Made by a program: the position numbers and the translations under genes
In this document: positions 22,900-32,869 of the stretch, one piece after another
Layout: every line of letters starts with the position of its first letter
Numbering within the stretch: the stretch's first letter is position 1
Assembly: GCF_963676685.1 (NCBI RefSeq)
Contig: NC_092344.1
Location: forward strand, 94,456,749 to 94,520,748
From: Mytilus edulis
Lineage: Eukaryota; Mollusca; Bivalvia; Mytilida; Mytilidae
Direction of reading: 5' to 3'
DNA: 64,000 nt
Notes under the pieces: generated by a model
What the model saw: only the letters and a program-made list of their open reading frames with translations
What the model was told of the DNA's origin: nothing
Databases searched by the model: none

Positions 22900-23985
22900 C
22901 ATTAACAAAAGATTATAATTAAGGGTTAAAATTGACTATAAAGGACATCAACTCCTTAGGGGGTCAATTGACCATTTCAGTCATGTTGTCGTTTTTGTAA
23001 ATCTTACTTTGCTGAACATTATTGCTTTTTACAGGTTATCTCTATCTATAATAGTATTCAAGATAATAAGCAAAAACAGCAAAATTTCCTTAAAATTACC
23101 AATTTATGGGCCGCAACCCAACAACGGGTTGTCCGATTCATCTGAAAATTTACGGCCAGATAGATCTTGACCTAATAAACAATTTTACCCTTCTTCAGAT
23201 TTGTTCTAAATGCTTTGGTTTTTGAGTTATAAGCCAAAAACTGCATTTTACCCCTATGTTCTATTTTTAGCTGTGGCGGCCATCTTGGTTAAATGGCCGG
23301 GACATCGGACACATTTTTCAAACTAGATACCCCAATGATGATTGTGGACAAGTTTGGATTAATTTGGCCACGTTGTTTCAGAGGAGAAGATTTTTGTAAA
23401 AGATTACTAAGATTTAAGAAAAATGGTTAAAATTGACTATAAAGGGCAATAACTCCTAAAGGGGTCAACTGACCACTTCGGTCACGTGACTTATTTGTAA
23501 ATCTTACTTTGCTGAACATTTTTGCTGTTTACAGTTTATCTCTATCTATAATAATATTCAAGATAATAACCAAAAACAGTAAAATTTCCATAAAATTACC
23601 AATTCAGGGGCAGCAACCCAATAACGGGTTTTCCGATTCATCTGAAAATTTCAGGGCAGATAGATCTTGACCTGATAAACGATTTAACCCCCATGTCAGA
23701 TTTGCTGTAAATGCTTTGGTTTTTGTAAAAGCCAAAAACCGCATTTTACCCCTATGTTCTATTTGTAGCCCTGGTGGCCATCTTGGTTGGTTGACCGGGT
23801 CACCGGACACATTTTTTAAACTAGATACCCCAATGATGATTGTGGCCAAGTTTGGTCAAATTTGGCCCAGTAGTTGCAGAGGAGAAGATTTTTGTAAAAG
23901 CTAACCACGGACGACGACGACGACGACGGCGGAGGCCAAGTGATGAGAAAAGCTCACTTGGCCCTCTGGGCCAGGTGAGCTAAAA
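22900..23985. mobile_element. Helitron/pearl-like repeat: two ~500-bp monomers, GAC tract, terminal hairpin
   Basis: Two tandem copies about 500 bp apart share landmarks such as ATTGACTATAAAGG, GGTCAA.TGACCA, TTCCGATTCATCTGAAAATT and ACTAGATACCCCAATGATGA (22915-23405 and 23430-23900). The second is followed by (GAC)n at about 23908-23928 and a strong hairpin (AGCTCACTTGGCCC pairing with GGGCCAGGTGAGCT), then CTAA-like sequence. A terminal hairpin next to CTRR is a Helitron-type 3' end. Tandem cores with a microsatellite are typical of bivalve pearl elements. No Rep/helicase is present. Confidence 0.6.
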
Positions 23986-24768
23986 ACGAATGGCCAACGT
24001 AGATACAAGCATCTTGTTTTAATGAGGGATAAATCCTACTTTGTAAAGGATCACTCTGATTCAAACAAAATATTCTCTGAAATTGACATTATCAAGATGC
24101 TTGATTTTTTGGTTGACATATTTGCTACGTTCGGAGGACGTGTTTTTCAACAGACTGTCGGCATTTGAATGGGAACTTATTGTGTCCCTCTTCTTGCCGA
24201 CTTGTTTCTTTATTATTATAAGGCTGACTTCATACAGGAACTTCTAAGGAAGAAAGATAAGAAGTTAGCAATATCCTTTAACTCTACGTTCCGCTATATA
24301 GATGACGTTCTTTCACTAAATAATTCAAAATTTGGTGACTATGTTGAACGCATCTTTCCCATCGAACTAGAGATAAAGGATACAACAGATACAGTTAAGT
24401 CGGCCTCATATCTTGACGTACATCTAGAAATTGACAATAAGGGTCCGTTGAAAACAAAACTTTACGACAAAAGAGATGATTTCAGCTTATCAATCGTGAA
24501 CTTTCCTTTTCAAAGTAGCAACATTCCAGCAGCACCTGCATACGGGGTATATATCTCCCGATTGATACGATATTCCAGTGCTTGCATTTCCTATCATTAT
24601 TTTCTTGATAGAGGGTTGCTGCTAACAAGTAAGCTATTAAACCAAGAGTTCCAAATGGTGAAGTTGACATCATCCCTTCGTACATTTTACGGACGCCATC
24701 ACGAGTTGGTTGACCGTCATGGAATAACCATTTCACAAATGATATCAGACATGTTCCTTACTTCGTAA
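23986..24768 (+). pseudogene. Penelope-like reverse transcriptase, one in-frame stop
   Basis: Best RT copy of this family in the window. The frame opens at about 23987 (GQRRYKHLV, then FGGRVFQQTVGI), is interrupted by one TGA at 24166-24168 exactly at the conserved GIPMGTNxAPL position, and continues for 199 residues. It includes LLADLFLY, FRYIDDVLS (catalytic Asp pair), YLDVHLEID, KLYDKRDDF, a PAAPAYGVYIS block and a C-terminal FYGRHHELV segment ending at 24768. The RT N-terminus (FDFSTLYT region) is missing. The YIDD-type catalytic box, the MGTxxxPLLADLFL motif and the lack of any LTR or integrase favour a Penelope-like element. No GIY-YIG endonuclease is attached. Confidence 0.7.
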
Positions 24769-25045
24769 CTATAATCCCCTTCCCTTTCATGAATGTGACC
24801 TACCGGATTTGTTATAACATAAGCAACACGATGGGTGCCACATTTGGAGCAGGATCTGCTTACCTGTCCGGGTCACCTGAGATCACCCCTAGTTTTTGGT
24901 GTGGTTCGTGTTCCTTATTCTTTAGTATTATATGTTGTGTCATGTGTTCTATTGTTTGTCTTTTTAATTTTTAGCCAGGCGTTGTCAGTTTATTTTTGAT
25001 TTATGAGTTTGACTGTCCCTCTGGTATCTTTCTCCCTATTTACAG
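24769..25045 (+). repeat. 'B' repeat directly downstream of the RT
   Basis: Follows the RT stop codon without a gap and ends near GTCCCTCTGGTATCTTTC. The same order (RT C-terminus then B) occurs at 30585/30240 and 1991/1650 on the minus strand. Read as the 3' untranslated tail of the Penelope-like element. Confidence 0.65.
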
Positions 25046-25499
25046 GGAAGTACACCACTAATTCATGGTCCCATTGCTTTCTATGTTAAATTCCTTCGTT
25101 TCAAGTAGGCACACCTCTTTTGTTTTAAGTTCAAATAAAGTGGCAATCATTGCATTTCAAAGCAACACTTTATGGTGTCTTGTACTGATAAAATCAACAT
25201 ATCTTTAATTGCATATAAGAAAGAACTGGTTCCCGGAACTTTGGATGTACCAAAACAGGTACTTCAGATCTGACAAACAGACAAAATGTACCCTCTTTTT
25301 AAAATTTGGTGCATTTTTTTTTTAATATTCAAAATCAAAAGTCCAAAGTGTTTTACAATGATCACCAGTCCTTCAGCTTTCATTTGATACCAAAAATACC
25401 TAAATATTCTACATATTTTGAAAGTTACACTCATGCGTAGGAACTATTTTGTGTTAAATATGTACTACTTTCTGGTATATGCTTTCTGGCCGGGTCTGA
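25046..25499. other. no gene recognised
   Basis: Non-coding interval between two oppositely oriented Penelope-like fragments. Nothing assignable. Confidence 0.5.
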
Positions 25500-25860
25500 A
25501 TTAGTGGTGTTACACCTACAAAGAAGATTGATCCTAAGACGAGATACTTGTATTTTCGTTGGCCCTTTTTTAACGAAACCAAGCAATACCAACTCTTTCA
25601 ATTTGTCTTTTGGTTTGAAATAGGTAATACTTGTGTAAGAGTGTGGAGGTCAAATGTTTTAATACTATTGCAAGATGAAGGAGCCTTGAATTGTGTGTAC
25701 TCTTTTTTTTTACAATAACTTTGAAGCCCGGCTTTGATTGCTGATAAAATTGATGTCAATAATTTAGAAAGAGGCGTCGTTGAGCACTTGGAAGACCCAG
25801 CAATATACCGTTGTTTGTAGGGACAATCCTTTAGGTGATAGGAATCCATTACAGTAATGG
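25500..25860 (-). pseudogene. Penelope-like RT N-terminal fragment
   Basis: Minus-strand reading gives KQRYIAGSSKCSTTPLSK (the conserved RxIAGSSxCxTxPLS motif of these RTs), then a degraded FDxxTL(Y)T motif, then GQRKYKYLV, which is the segment that starts the plus-strand copy at 23987. Stops and frameshifts occur after residue 83. This piece and the plus-strand copy together show the family layout but are in opposite orientation, so they are separate insertions or an inversion. Confidence 0.6.
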
Positions 25861-25889
25861 GATATCTAGTTATTCATCTTTGGTTGGAA

Positions 25890-26095
25890 TTCCAAAAGGA
25901 ACCCATAGAACACACCTACTAAAACAGATATTAAAAACAATCGAAAAGCTAAGGTGACAAACAGCAACCAACGACAACCGCTGAATGAAAGTCTCCTGAC
26001 TTTGAACATGCACAGGAAGCAAGAAGGAGGGATAAACATGTTCGTGAGTGCACAGTCCTACACTAAAAATAGCATAACAGCTCAACATCTTTGTT
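25890..26095. repeat. degenerate dispersed repeat ('F')
   Basis: Contains AACGACAACCGCTGAATGAA, then CTCCTGACTTTGAACATG, then a block ending ATAACAGCTCAACATC. Similar blocks in the other orientation occur near 48960-49030 and 49620-49720. Non-coding. Confidence 0.4.
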
Positions 26096-26379
26096 ATTTA
26101 GAATAAACTGTACAAATCAGATGGAAATGACTTGAATCATCAAGCTGGTAGGGAGTACAGAGTTGCTTACATAAAGTGTACTCGAAGTTAGTAAAAACTG
26201 ATTCAAAGTCAATTACAAATTATGAACATATCTTTTCTCAAAGACTGAAAAATATTAGAAAGATAAATGTTAAAGACGTCATAAACTAGTTTGAGAAAAG
26301 TGCGACCTTGTACAATGCAAAAATAAAAGTACAGTATCGACAGGTTGTAAAACCATAAGTTGTTTTAAAAATGTAAAGC

Positions 26380-27150
26380 AGTGCAAGTAGATATTTAGTT
26401 ATGTTTTAATTTATCAAAAACAATGTTAGAACCGTTGTTAAATTGATATCCTTCAGATTATATTTGTTAAAAGAATCAATGCGTTTAGATTGACCGTATC
26501 TAAATTTATCATCTCTATAAACTCCCTTATTATTATGTGATATGCTGTTTTTTCTACTGGTACATCCGAACTTCAAAATCAACTCCATCTTATAAATAAA
26601 GTTTTCAGAAATATATGGTAACCAAATCGCAAAAAAACATAGATTACGCTCATTGAAATCGAAAACGAGCACATAAATAATCGCCGAAACAGGGGACCAA
26701 TAGGAATATCAACGTCCAAAAAAGTAAGATAAACAACAAGGAATAAACAGTCGACTTATTTTTCGTAATATTTGTTTTTACGTTTCCAGCTTGAAACTGA
26801 AATATCCAAAGTCAAACAATCGACTTATCTGTCGTACGATTTAGTTTTTACATTCCATTTTGAAACTGAAATATCCAAAGTCTAGGAAAAAGAAAATTAT
26901 ATTTGTTAATATTTAATGTAGTTAAAGTATCCCTTGGATAATTTGTTGTGGTATAATTAGAGAATTATTGATTATTTTAAACAAAAATATCATGAAGGTA
27001 ATGGTAAGTGTATTATTTTTATCAATAAATTGGAAACAAGACGGATTCTATACTAATTTTGATCATAAATTTCAATTGATAAAAATACCGGAACATGCTG
27101 CTATTTAAAGGGCACATATGTGTCCATAGAAGTACAACTAGGTGATAAAC
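26380..27150 (-). pseudogene. fragment of the second Penelope-like RT subfamily
   Basis: Minus-strand reading gives VFDFNERNLCFF, then WLPYISENFIYK, then FGCTSRKNSISHN, the same C-terminal block found at 31330-31560 and (diverged) at 32940-33180. Upstream remnants extend to about 27150. A local tandem duplication of about 68 bp sits at 26745-26885. Several frameshifts. Confidence 0.5.
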
Positions 27151-27659
27151 TCTATTACACAATTCAGAAATATGTGTCGCTTCCTTTTCTAGACTTTGAA
27201 GCTATGATCTTAACATGCTGAGCATCTCCATATTAGACATTTTCGACAGTATTGAAATACAGCGAACAATTACTACCAATGTGTATTGTTTGGATTAGAT
27301 ATGAAGACATAACAGTCCTAACTTCATGTATAGTAGATATAAAACATGTTTGTAAAAACGAACTCTTTGTTAATGAATCCGTATATACTAGTACTTATTT
27401 TGAGGAGAACTACACGAAGACTCTTGTTGGTGACAGTCCCCTTTAAATAAATAAAAAAATGAATTAAAATAAGTCAGTGATTTCTATAACCATCTGTGTA
27501 AATGGCATGAACAAAATGATAAAGTTCCTGGATCTCAATTTACTATTGATAACTAAAAATAGCCCATCATATTTTTATCAGATGCGGTGAAGATAGGTTG
27601 AGAAACATAAGCTATGCTGAGTCAAGTGCACAGTACTCCATCACCAGTGTGGATCTATC
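27151..27659. other. no gene recognised
   Basis: The 64-residue plus ORF at 27252 has no domain signature. It precedes the splice-acceptor-like minisatellite. Confidence 0.45.
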
Positions 27660-28012
27660 ACTTTTCTACAGGTCTATAAACAGTGTGGCTTTACTCTTAT
27701 TTACAGGTCTATCAACAGTGTGGTTCTACCCTTTTTTACAGGTGTATCAACAGTGTGGCTCTACTATTTTTTACAGGTCATCAATAGTGTGGCTCTACTC
27801 TTTTTTACAGGTCTATCAAAAGTGCGACTTTACTGTTTTACAGGTCTATCAACATTGTGACTCTACTCTTTTATACAGATCTATAAACAGGGTGGCTCTA
27901 CTCTTTTATACAGGTCTATCAACATTGTGACTCTACTCTTTTATACAGATCTATAAACAGGGTGGCTCTACTCTTTTATACAGGTCTATCAACAGTGTGG
28001 CTGCACTTTTTT
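27660..28012 (+). repeat. ~34-bp minisatellite, about 10 units, each resembling a 3' splice site
   Basis: Unit contains CTACTCTTTTTTACAGGTC and TATCAACAGTGTGGCT. Every copy has a pyrimidine tract followed by ACAG, the shape of a splice acceptor. Copies differ by a few bases and by small indels, and the last four form two alternating pairs. It lies about 800 bp upstream of choline-transporter-like exon 1a. A single unit in the opposite orientation occurs near 29690-29725. Confidence 0.85.
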
Positions 28013-28820
28013 TTTTCTTTTTTGAGTTCTTGTAAAGATTTGTCAAATGATGTCAAAACAGACATTATCGAAAATATTTTAGACTTGGTTAGAAATTCTA
28101 AGATATGCTTTCTATCACAAAAGATAGAAATACATATAAAATGTTGCGTTTCTATTGGTGGTTAGTATATTATTTTTCTATTGCATATCCAGTTTCATGG
28201 AGCATCATCTATCTCACGTGAATGTTTTGTATAGAGACGTTTTACACTAATATAAAAGTGAATGTCTATAAAACAGACGAAGGAATGGTATATCATATTT
28301 ATCTTAATTTGACTTTATTACAAAAGAGCTTATTTTCTTATATTTAGCTGATATATTCGATTGTAAGATAAACAAGATATAAAAACATTACATAGAAAAT
28401 CCCATAAAATATAAAAATAGAATTACCTGTAAGATAACAAACAAAAAAATACATTACTTGTAACATTGCATTTCAACGTATTCGACAAATGTGTAGATTT
28501 TCATAACAGATATGCAAAATAAACAATTTGTTGTCATTCAATACTACGACAGAGTATGAATTATAAATGATAAAATACTCAACAAACGTGAAAAACATTC
28601 ACACCACTGAACTCGATCTTCACCATCAAAGTAGCAAATCATATACTATAATTTCATTAAACAGATAAAGTGGATATTTGACCTTTAATGACGGTTTAAA
28701 CAATGTAAAGAGATTATAAATGACAACAAAAGGTTGAAACAATTTGAAAAGGGAATACTTATGCTTAAGGATTTATATATCTCTAAAAAGTGTTTTGCTG
28801 TGTCTGTAGGATAGACCATA

Positions 28821-28983
28821 ATGGTTGTAAATATACCCGGTGTGATTGGTATTGTTGTTTTCTACATCATCATTGTAATTATTGGAATATGGGCTGCAAG
28901 GAAGAACAAAAAGGGGGATACAAATGATTTATTGGTAGCTGGCAGGAGTCTTGGTATGTTTGTGGCCACATTAACAACTGCAG
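28821..28983 (+). CDS. duplicate first coding exon (1a) of the choline-transporter-like gene
   Basis: Encodes 54 residues plus one base, from [10 protein letters not shown] through the first membrane segment and GRSLGMF to a GT donor at 28984. It differs from the second copy (36150-36312) at 6 of 163 positions, four silent and two conservative (Ile/Val and Ala/Gly). The start codon, the reading frame, the donor and an acceptor-like AG 11 bases before the ATG are all kept. No copy of exon 2 or any later exon exists between here and 36149, so it can only be used by splicing to 37229 or it is a relic. Constraint on the exon favours an alternative first exon, but transcripts are needed. Confidence 0.7.
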
Positions 28984-29189
28984 GTCAGTATAGATGGTTT
29001 TTCATATTTTTTTTTATATACTTATTATTTTCTAAATGAAATTGTAATATTGATTTAAAACCTATGTAAATAGTTATAATAATAAATAATAGTAATGATT
29101 AATATAATCTATTCCAACCCTTAAGTTATGAAAATCCGGGGCATGATTAAAATAACAACCGGAAGTACATGTTTTATGTATTTAGTTAT

Positions 29190-29440
29190 ATATGGACAAT
29201 TTGGGATAGAGCTAAATTTGGAGTATGTACATCTTTAAAACAGAAAGTCTACGACAAAAATAACAAAACCACATCTAGGGATGGTAAACGTCAGAGAAAA
29301 GGAAAGTATACGACAAAAATAACCAAAGGACACATAGAGATAAAGGGAGATGTGTATTAAACGTCAAAGAAACGGAAAATCCAAGACAACAATTAACCAA
29401 AGAACATCTAGGGATAAAGGAAGATGTAAGATATACGTGA
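29190..29440. repeat. intronic tandem array, unit ~60-72 bp
   Basis: Repeats the blocks ACGACAAAAATAAC, CACATCTAGGGAT and ACGTCAAAGAAACGG about three times, and a stray copy lies near 29640-29700. The paralogous array lies at 37530-37790 in intron 2. Non-coding. Confidence 0.7.
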
Positions 29441-29444
29441 ATAA

Positions 29445-29630
29445 AACAAAACGCTGTTCAAACTCATAAATCCATGGACAAAAATTAAAAACTAAAACTG
29501 AGGGAAACGCATTAAATATAAGAGGAGAACCACGACATAACACTAAAATGAAACACACACAGAAACGGACCAAGCGTCAGACAAAATCCAACGAGAATAA
29601 CAAATATAACATCAAAACCAAATACATGAA
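29445..29630. repeat. dispersed 'E' repeat copy
   Basis: Recognised by AACTCATAAATCCATGG, GAGGGAAACGCATTAAATAT, AAGAGGAGAACCACGAC and ACACACACAGAAACG. Related copies are at 32260-32560 and 42238-42660. Overlapping minus ORFs are products of the repeat. Confidence 0.55.
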
Positions 29631-29729
29631 ACGGAAAATCTACGACAAAAATAACAAAACCACATCTAGGGATGGTAAACGTCAAAGAGTCACACTGTCG
29701 ATAGACCTGTAAAAGAAAAAGTTTCAAGT

Positions 29730-30239
29730 TTACGCTCAACTATAATCTTTTCATTTACATCAATTATTTTAGATTATATCCGTCTTTAGGATCTACCAGT
29801 GCGCAACAAAGACTGTAGATTATTTGACACTTTTGATTGGACTTTTGACATTCTTTTTAACAGAATGCCATCATAATCCGCTACCCCCACTTTGGCAAAA
29901 CACGAAAATATATTATTAAATATTGTATACTTATAAATTGAATTTGGTCAGTTAACCGAACATTAACAATCAGGGATATAAGCTAAGTAAATATCAATGA
30001 TATGATAAAACAAATCTTCAACAAAGCAAAACATACGTTGAAAGAGAAAGAAAGCAAACGAGCAATTTTCAACTAATACAGATGGCTTCGTTTAGACACA
30101 CGGACAGATGGAGGGGTTACCAAGTGTATAAAATAAGTATATAAGAGGCAAACTAATAAGACAATTGAATTACAAAAGAAAATCTTTTACAAAAATTCGA
30201 AAGTATTTTAGAATACTGAAGAAAAAAGTTTATACAAAA
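29730..30239. other. no gene recognised
   Basis: Includes sequence related to 21100-21240 (block with CAACAAAGACTGTA and TTATTTGACA), so it is probably an older repeat. No ORF supported. Confidence 0.4.
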
Positions 30240-30580
30240 ATAAGAAGATGTGTTATGCTTGTCAATTAAAACATTCTCTACACGAGACCAAAGAGGGAAG
30301 AAAGATACCAAGGGGACATTCAAACTCATAAATCGAAAATAAACTGACAACGCCATGGCTTAAAAAGAGAACGACAAATAGACAAACAATAGTACACAAA
30401 ACGCAACCTAAAAAAATGAAGATTAAGCAACACGAACCCCATCAAAAACTGAGGGTGATCTCTAGTGCTCCGGCATGGTATGCAGATCCTGCATCACATG
30501 TGGTACCCGTCGTGTTGTCATGTTAGTAAACCACTAATAAGTAATTCGGTAGGTCACATTCGGGAAACGGGAAAGAGATT
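30240..30580 (-). repeat. 'B' repeat directly downstream (minus) of an RT relic
   Basis: Minus-orientation B copy ending with the CATCTTCTT-type terminal module at about 30245. It follows the RT C-terminus at 30585 with only a few bases between. Confidence 0.65.
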
Positions 30581-30584
30581 GTAA

Positions 30585-31320
30585 TTACGATATAAGGAAC
30601 ATATTCGCTATCATATGTGAAACGGATATTATATAACGGTACACCAACCCGTAATAACGTCCGTAAAATTTACGAAGAATGATTTCAAACTTCACCATTT
30701 GGAACTCTTGGTTTAATATCTTCTTTGTGAATAGCAATCCTCTACCAAAGTAATCATGATAGGACATACAAGATCGGGAATATCGTATCAAGTGGGAGAT
30801 ATATACTCCGGATGCAGTCGCTGCTCGAATGTAACTACACAAAAATTGAAATATCACAATTGGGAAGCTGAAATCATCTGTTTTGTCGTAAAGTTAGTTT
30901 TGTTTTAAACCGATCATCAATGTCAATTTTTAGATGTAAGTCGAGATGAGAGGCAGATTTAACTGTTTCTGTTGTATCATTTATCTCTAGTTTGAGGGTA
31001 TAGATGAGTTCAACATAGTCAACACATTTTGGATTTATTTAGTGAGAGAACATCCCCTTTAATGCGGAAAGCAAAGTTAAAGGATACTGCTAACTTCTTT
31101 TATTTCTTTTTAAGAAATTCCTGTATCATGTAAGTCTCATAATAATAAAGGAACAAGTCGGTAAGAAGAGGGACAATGTTGGAGTAAAATTAATCCCTAC
31201 CTAAATCAAAATACTTGTATCAACGTTGGCCATTTTTTTTATGAATCAAAGCAATACCAACTCTTTCAATTTGTCTTTTGATTTAGAATGGGGAATACTT
31301 GTGTAGAAATCATTTAAGAT
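30585..31320 (-). pseudogene. Penelope-like RT relic (near full RT core)
   Basis: On the minus strand: a degraded FDFSTLYT-like start near 31310, then a CPLLxxLFLYYY-like block at about 31180, a decayed catalytic box and a LSLNKS-like segment near 31050, then an intact 90-residue stretch with GVYISHLIRYSRSC and KFYGRYYGLV ending in SHM at 30585. Multiple stops and frameshifts. It belongs to the same subfamily as 23986-24768, with the B tail attached. Confidence 0.6.
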
Positions 31321-32010
31321 TATATTTGATTAAACTTAAAATCAATGTGTTTATATTGACCGTATCTTCGGCTGTTGTTTGCTCTTTGGTCGGGTTGTTG
31401 TCATTTTGACGCATTCCCCATTTCCATTCTCAATTGTATTACCATCTCTATAAAATTTCGTAAATTATTATGTGATATCCTGCTTTTTCTACTGGTACAT
31501 CCGAAAATCAAATCCATCTTATAAATCAAAGTTTTCAGAAATATATGGTAACCAAATCGCAAATTTAATAGGTATAAAAAGATGTGGTATGAGTGCCAAT
31601 GAGACAAATAACAATTTATGAAAGTAAACCATTATAGGTCGAGCTACGGCTTTTAACACGGAGCCTTGGCTCAAACCGAAAAACAAGCTATTTATAAAGG
31701 GCCTAAAAATTACAAGTCTAAACCATTCAAACGGGAAAAACCAACGGTCTAATCTATATAAAAAACGAGAAACATGTATAAACTACATAAACAAACGAAA
31801 ATTACTGTAACTGTACATCAGATTCCTGACTTAGGACAGGTGCAAACATTTGCAGCGGAATTAAGCGTTTTAATGGTACCAAACCTTCTCCCTTTTACTG
31901 AGACAATAGTATAACATCATAACATAGAAAACACACGATAAAATATCAATTGGAAGGCTCAACTCAATCAAAAAGCATAGATTACGCTCATTGAAATCGA
32001 CGCAAATTAA
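31321..32010 (-). pseudogene. second-subfamily Penelope-like RT relic, split by an A-type insertion
   Basis: The blocks at 31440-31562 and 31970-32010 are contiguous in the related copy at 26500-26670 (encoding YISENFIYK, FGCTSRK and ALIEID-like pieces). A piece of another dispersed repeat (31372-31437, block CTTCGGCTGTTG through TTCCATTCTCAATT) is also inserted. Non-functional. Confidence 0.5.
31563..31970 (-). repeat. SINE-like 'A1' repeat, ~408 bp, inserted in an RT relic
   Basis: Starts AAGATGTGGTATGAGTGCC (its 3' end, reversed), then CACGGAGCC, ACGGGAAAAACCAACGG and CTGACTTAGGACAGGTGC. Its boundaries are set by comparison with the uninterrupted sequence at 26625-26650. Flanking A-runs make any target duplication ambiguous. 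Another copy is at 36585-36800, and a plus-oriented one at about 49180-49525. Confidence 0.6.
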
Positions 32011-32239
32011 CACACTATGAACGAATAAATTTGAAAAGCGATACCTGAATGCATATTCATTTTAATAAATTAATATTTAAGGTCAAAAGTAAATAAACAA
32101 GTTTAAAAAAATCTATGGTAAGATATCACTGTGAAATATTTAACAATTTATAAAAAATCCTCATTTTCGAAGAAAAAAAAACTGTTTTCAAATTTACACA
32201 GGTAAATAAAAATAATTATGTCGATAAGTTTACAAAATC

Positions 32240-32560
32240 TTCCTATTAAGAATACCAAGAAAGTTCTGTAATATAAATAAACATAATCCAACATTTGGTA
32301 CATATGGAGTGAATATCAACAATAAAACTATACAATAAGAGCTAGATAAATTCACACTCAAATATAAGAGGAAAAAAACGACACAAAAGAAACACAACGT
32401 TAAAATGTAACACACACAGAAACGAACTATATATAATATAACATTGACCATATTCCTGACTTGGTACAGGACATTTTTTAAACAAGTGTAATATAGACAA
32501 GATCCATATTAATAACAAAAAATAACAAAAAAACATTATAAATAGTATCAACAGGTCAAA
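32240..32560. repeat. dispersed 'E' repeat copy
   Basis: Shares AATATAAGAGGAAAA, TAACACACACAGAAACGAAC and ATTCCTGACTTGGTACAGG with the copy at 42238-42660. The overlapping minus ORFs at 32230-32551 are hydrophobic by-products. Confidence 0.55.
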
Positions 32561-32869
32561 TTAACAAGAAAGTATGATTTGAGAGTATTCGCAGTTACTG
32601 ACAGCTAGTTCAAAGCCAAAACAATTGATAATAAAAAAAATCATGCATCAGAGACTAAAATCAACTAAAACACATCCCAGGGATTTAGTATTTTAACGTC
32701 ATGCACAGTCAGAGAAGACATGACTTGGTGCAATGCGAAAAATAAAAGTATCAACAGGTAATAAGATAGTGAGGAGCGAATTATTTAGAGATGAAAATTA
32801 ACGTGTGTGTGTCTCTATACATCCCGCTTGAAAAGAAAAAGCAATTTAGTTGTTTTAATTTGCTAATGA

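Larger units (their letters stand above)
28343..29440 (+). repeat. segmental duplication, upstream copy (contains exon 1a)
   Basis: Matches 35666-37790. Similarity begins at ATTTAG.TGATA.ATTCG (28343/35666), runs through ~470 bp of upstream sequence, exon 1 and the start of intron 1, and resumes at an intronic tandem array (29190-29440 versus 37500-37790). The stretch that contains exon 2 in the downstream copy is absent here: sequence jumps directly from GGAAGTACATG at about 29170 to the ATATATGGAC block at about 29190. Confidence 0.85.

Noticed and set aside
24482-24736. Minus ORF opposite the RT copy
   Set aside because: Shadow of the RT coding strand; no independent signal.
27962-28165. 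ORF after the minisatellite (ending IEIHIKCCVSIGG) as a transporter exon
   Set aside because: No similarity to SLC5 proteins, begins inside the repeat array, and no donor site keeps the frame into exon 1a.
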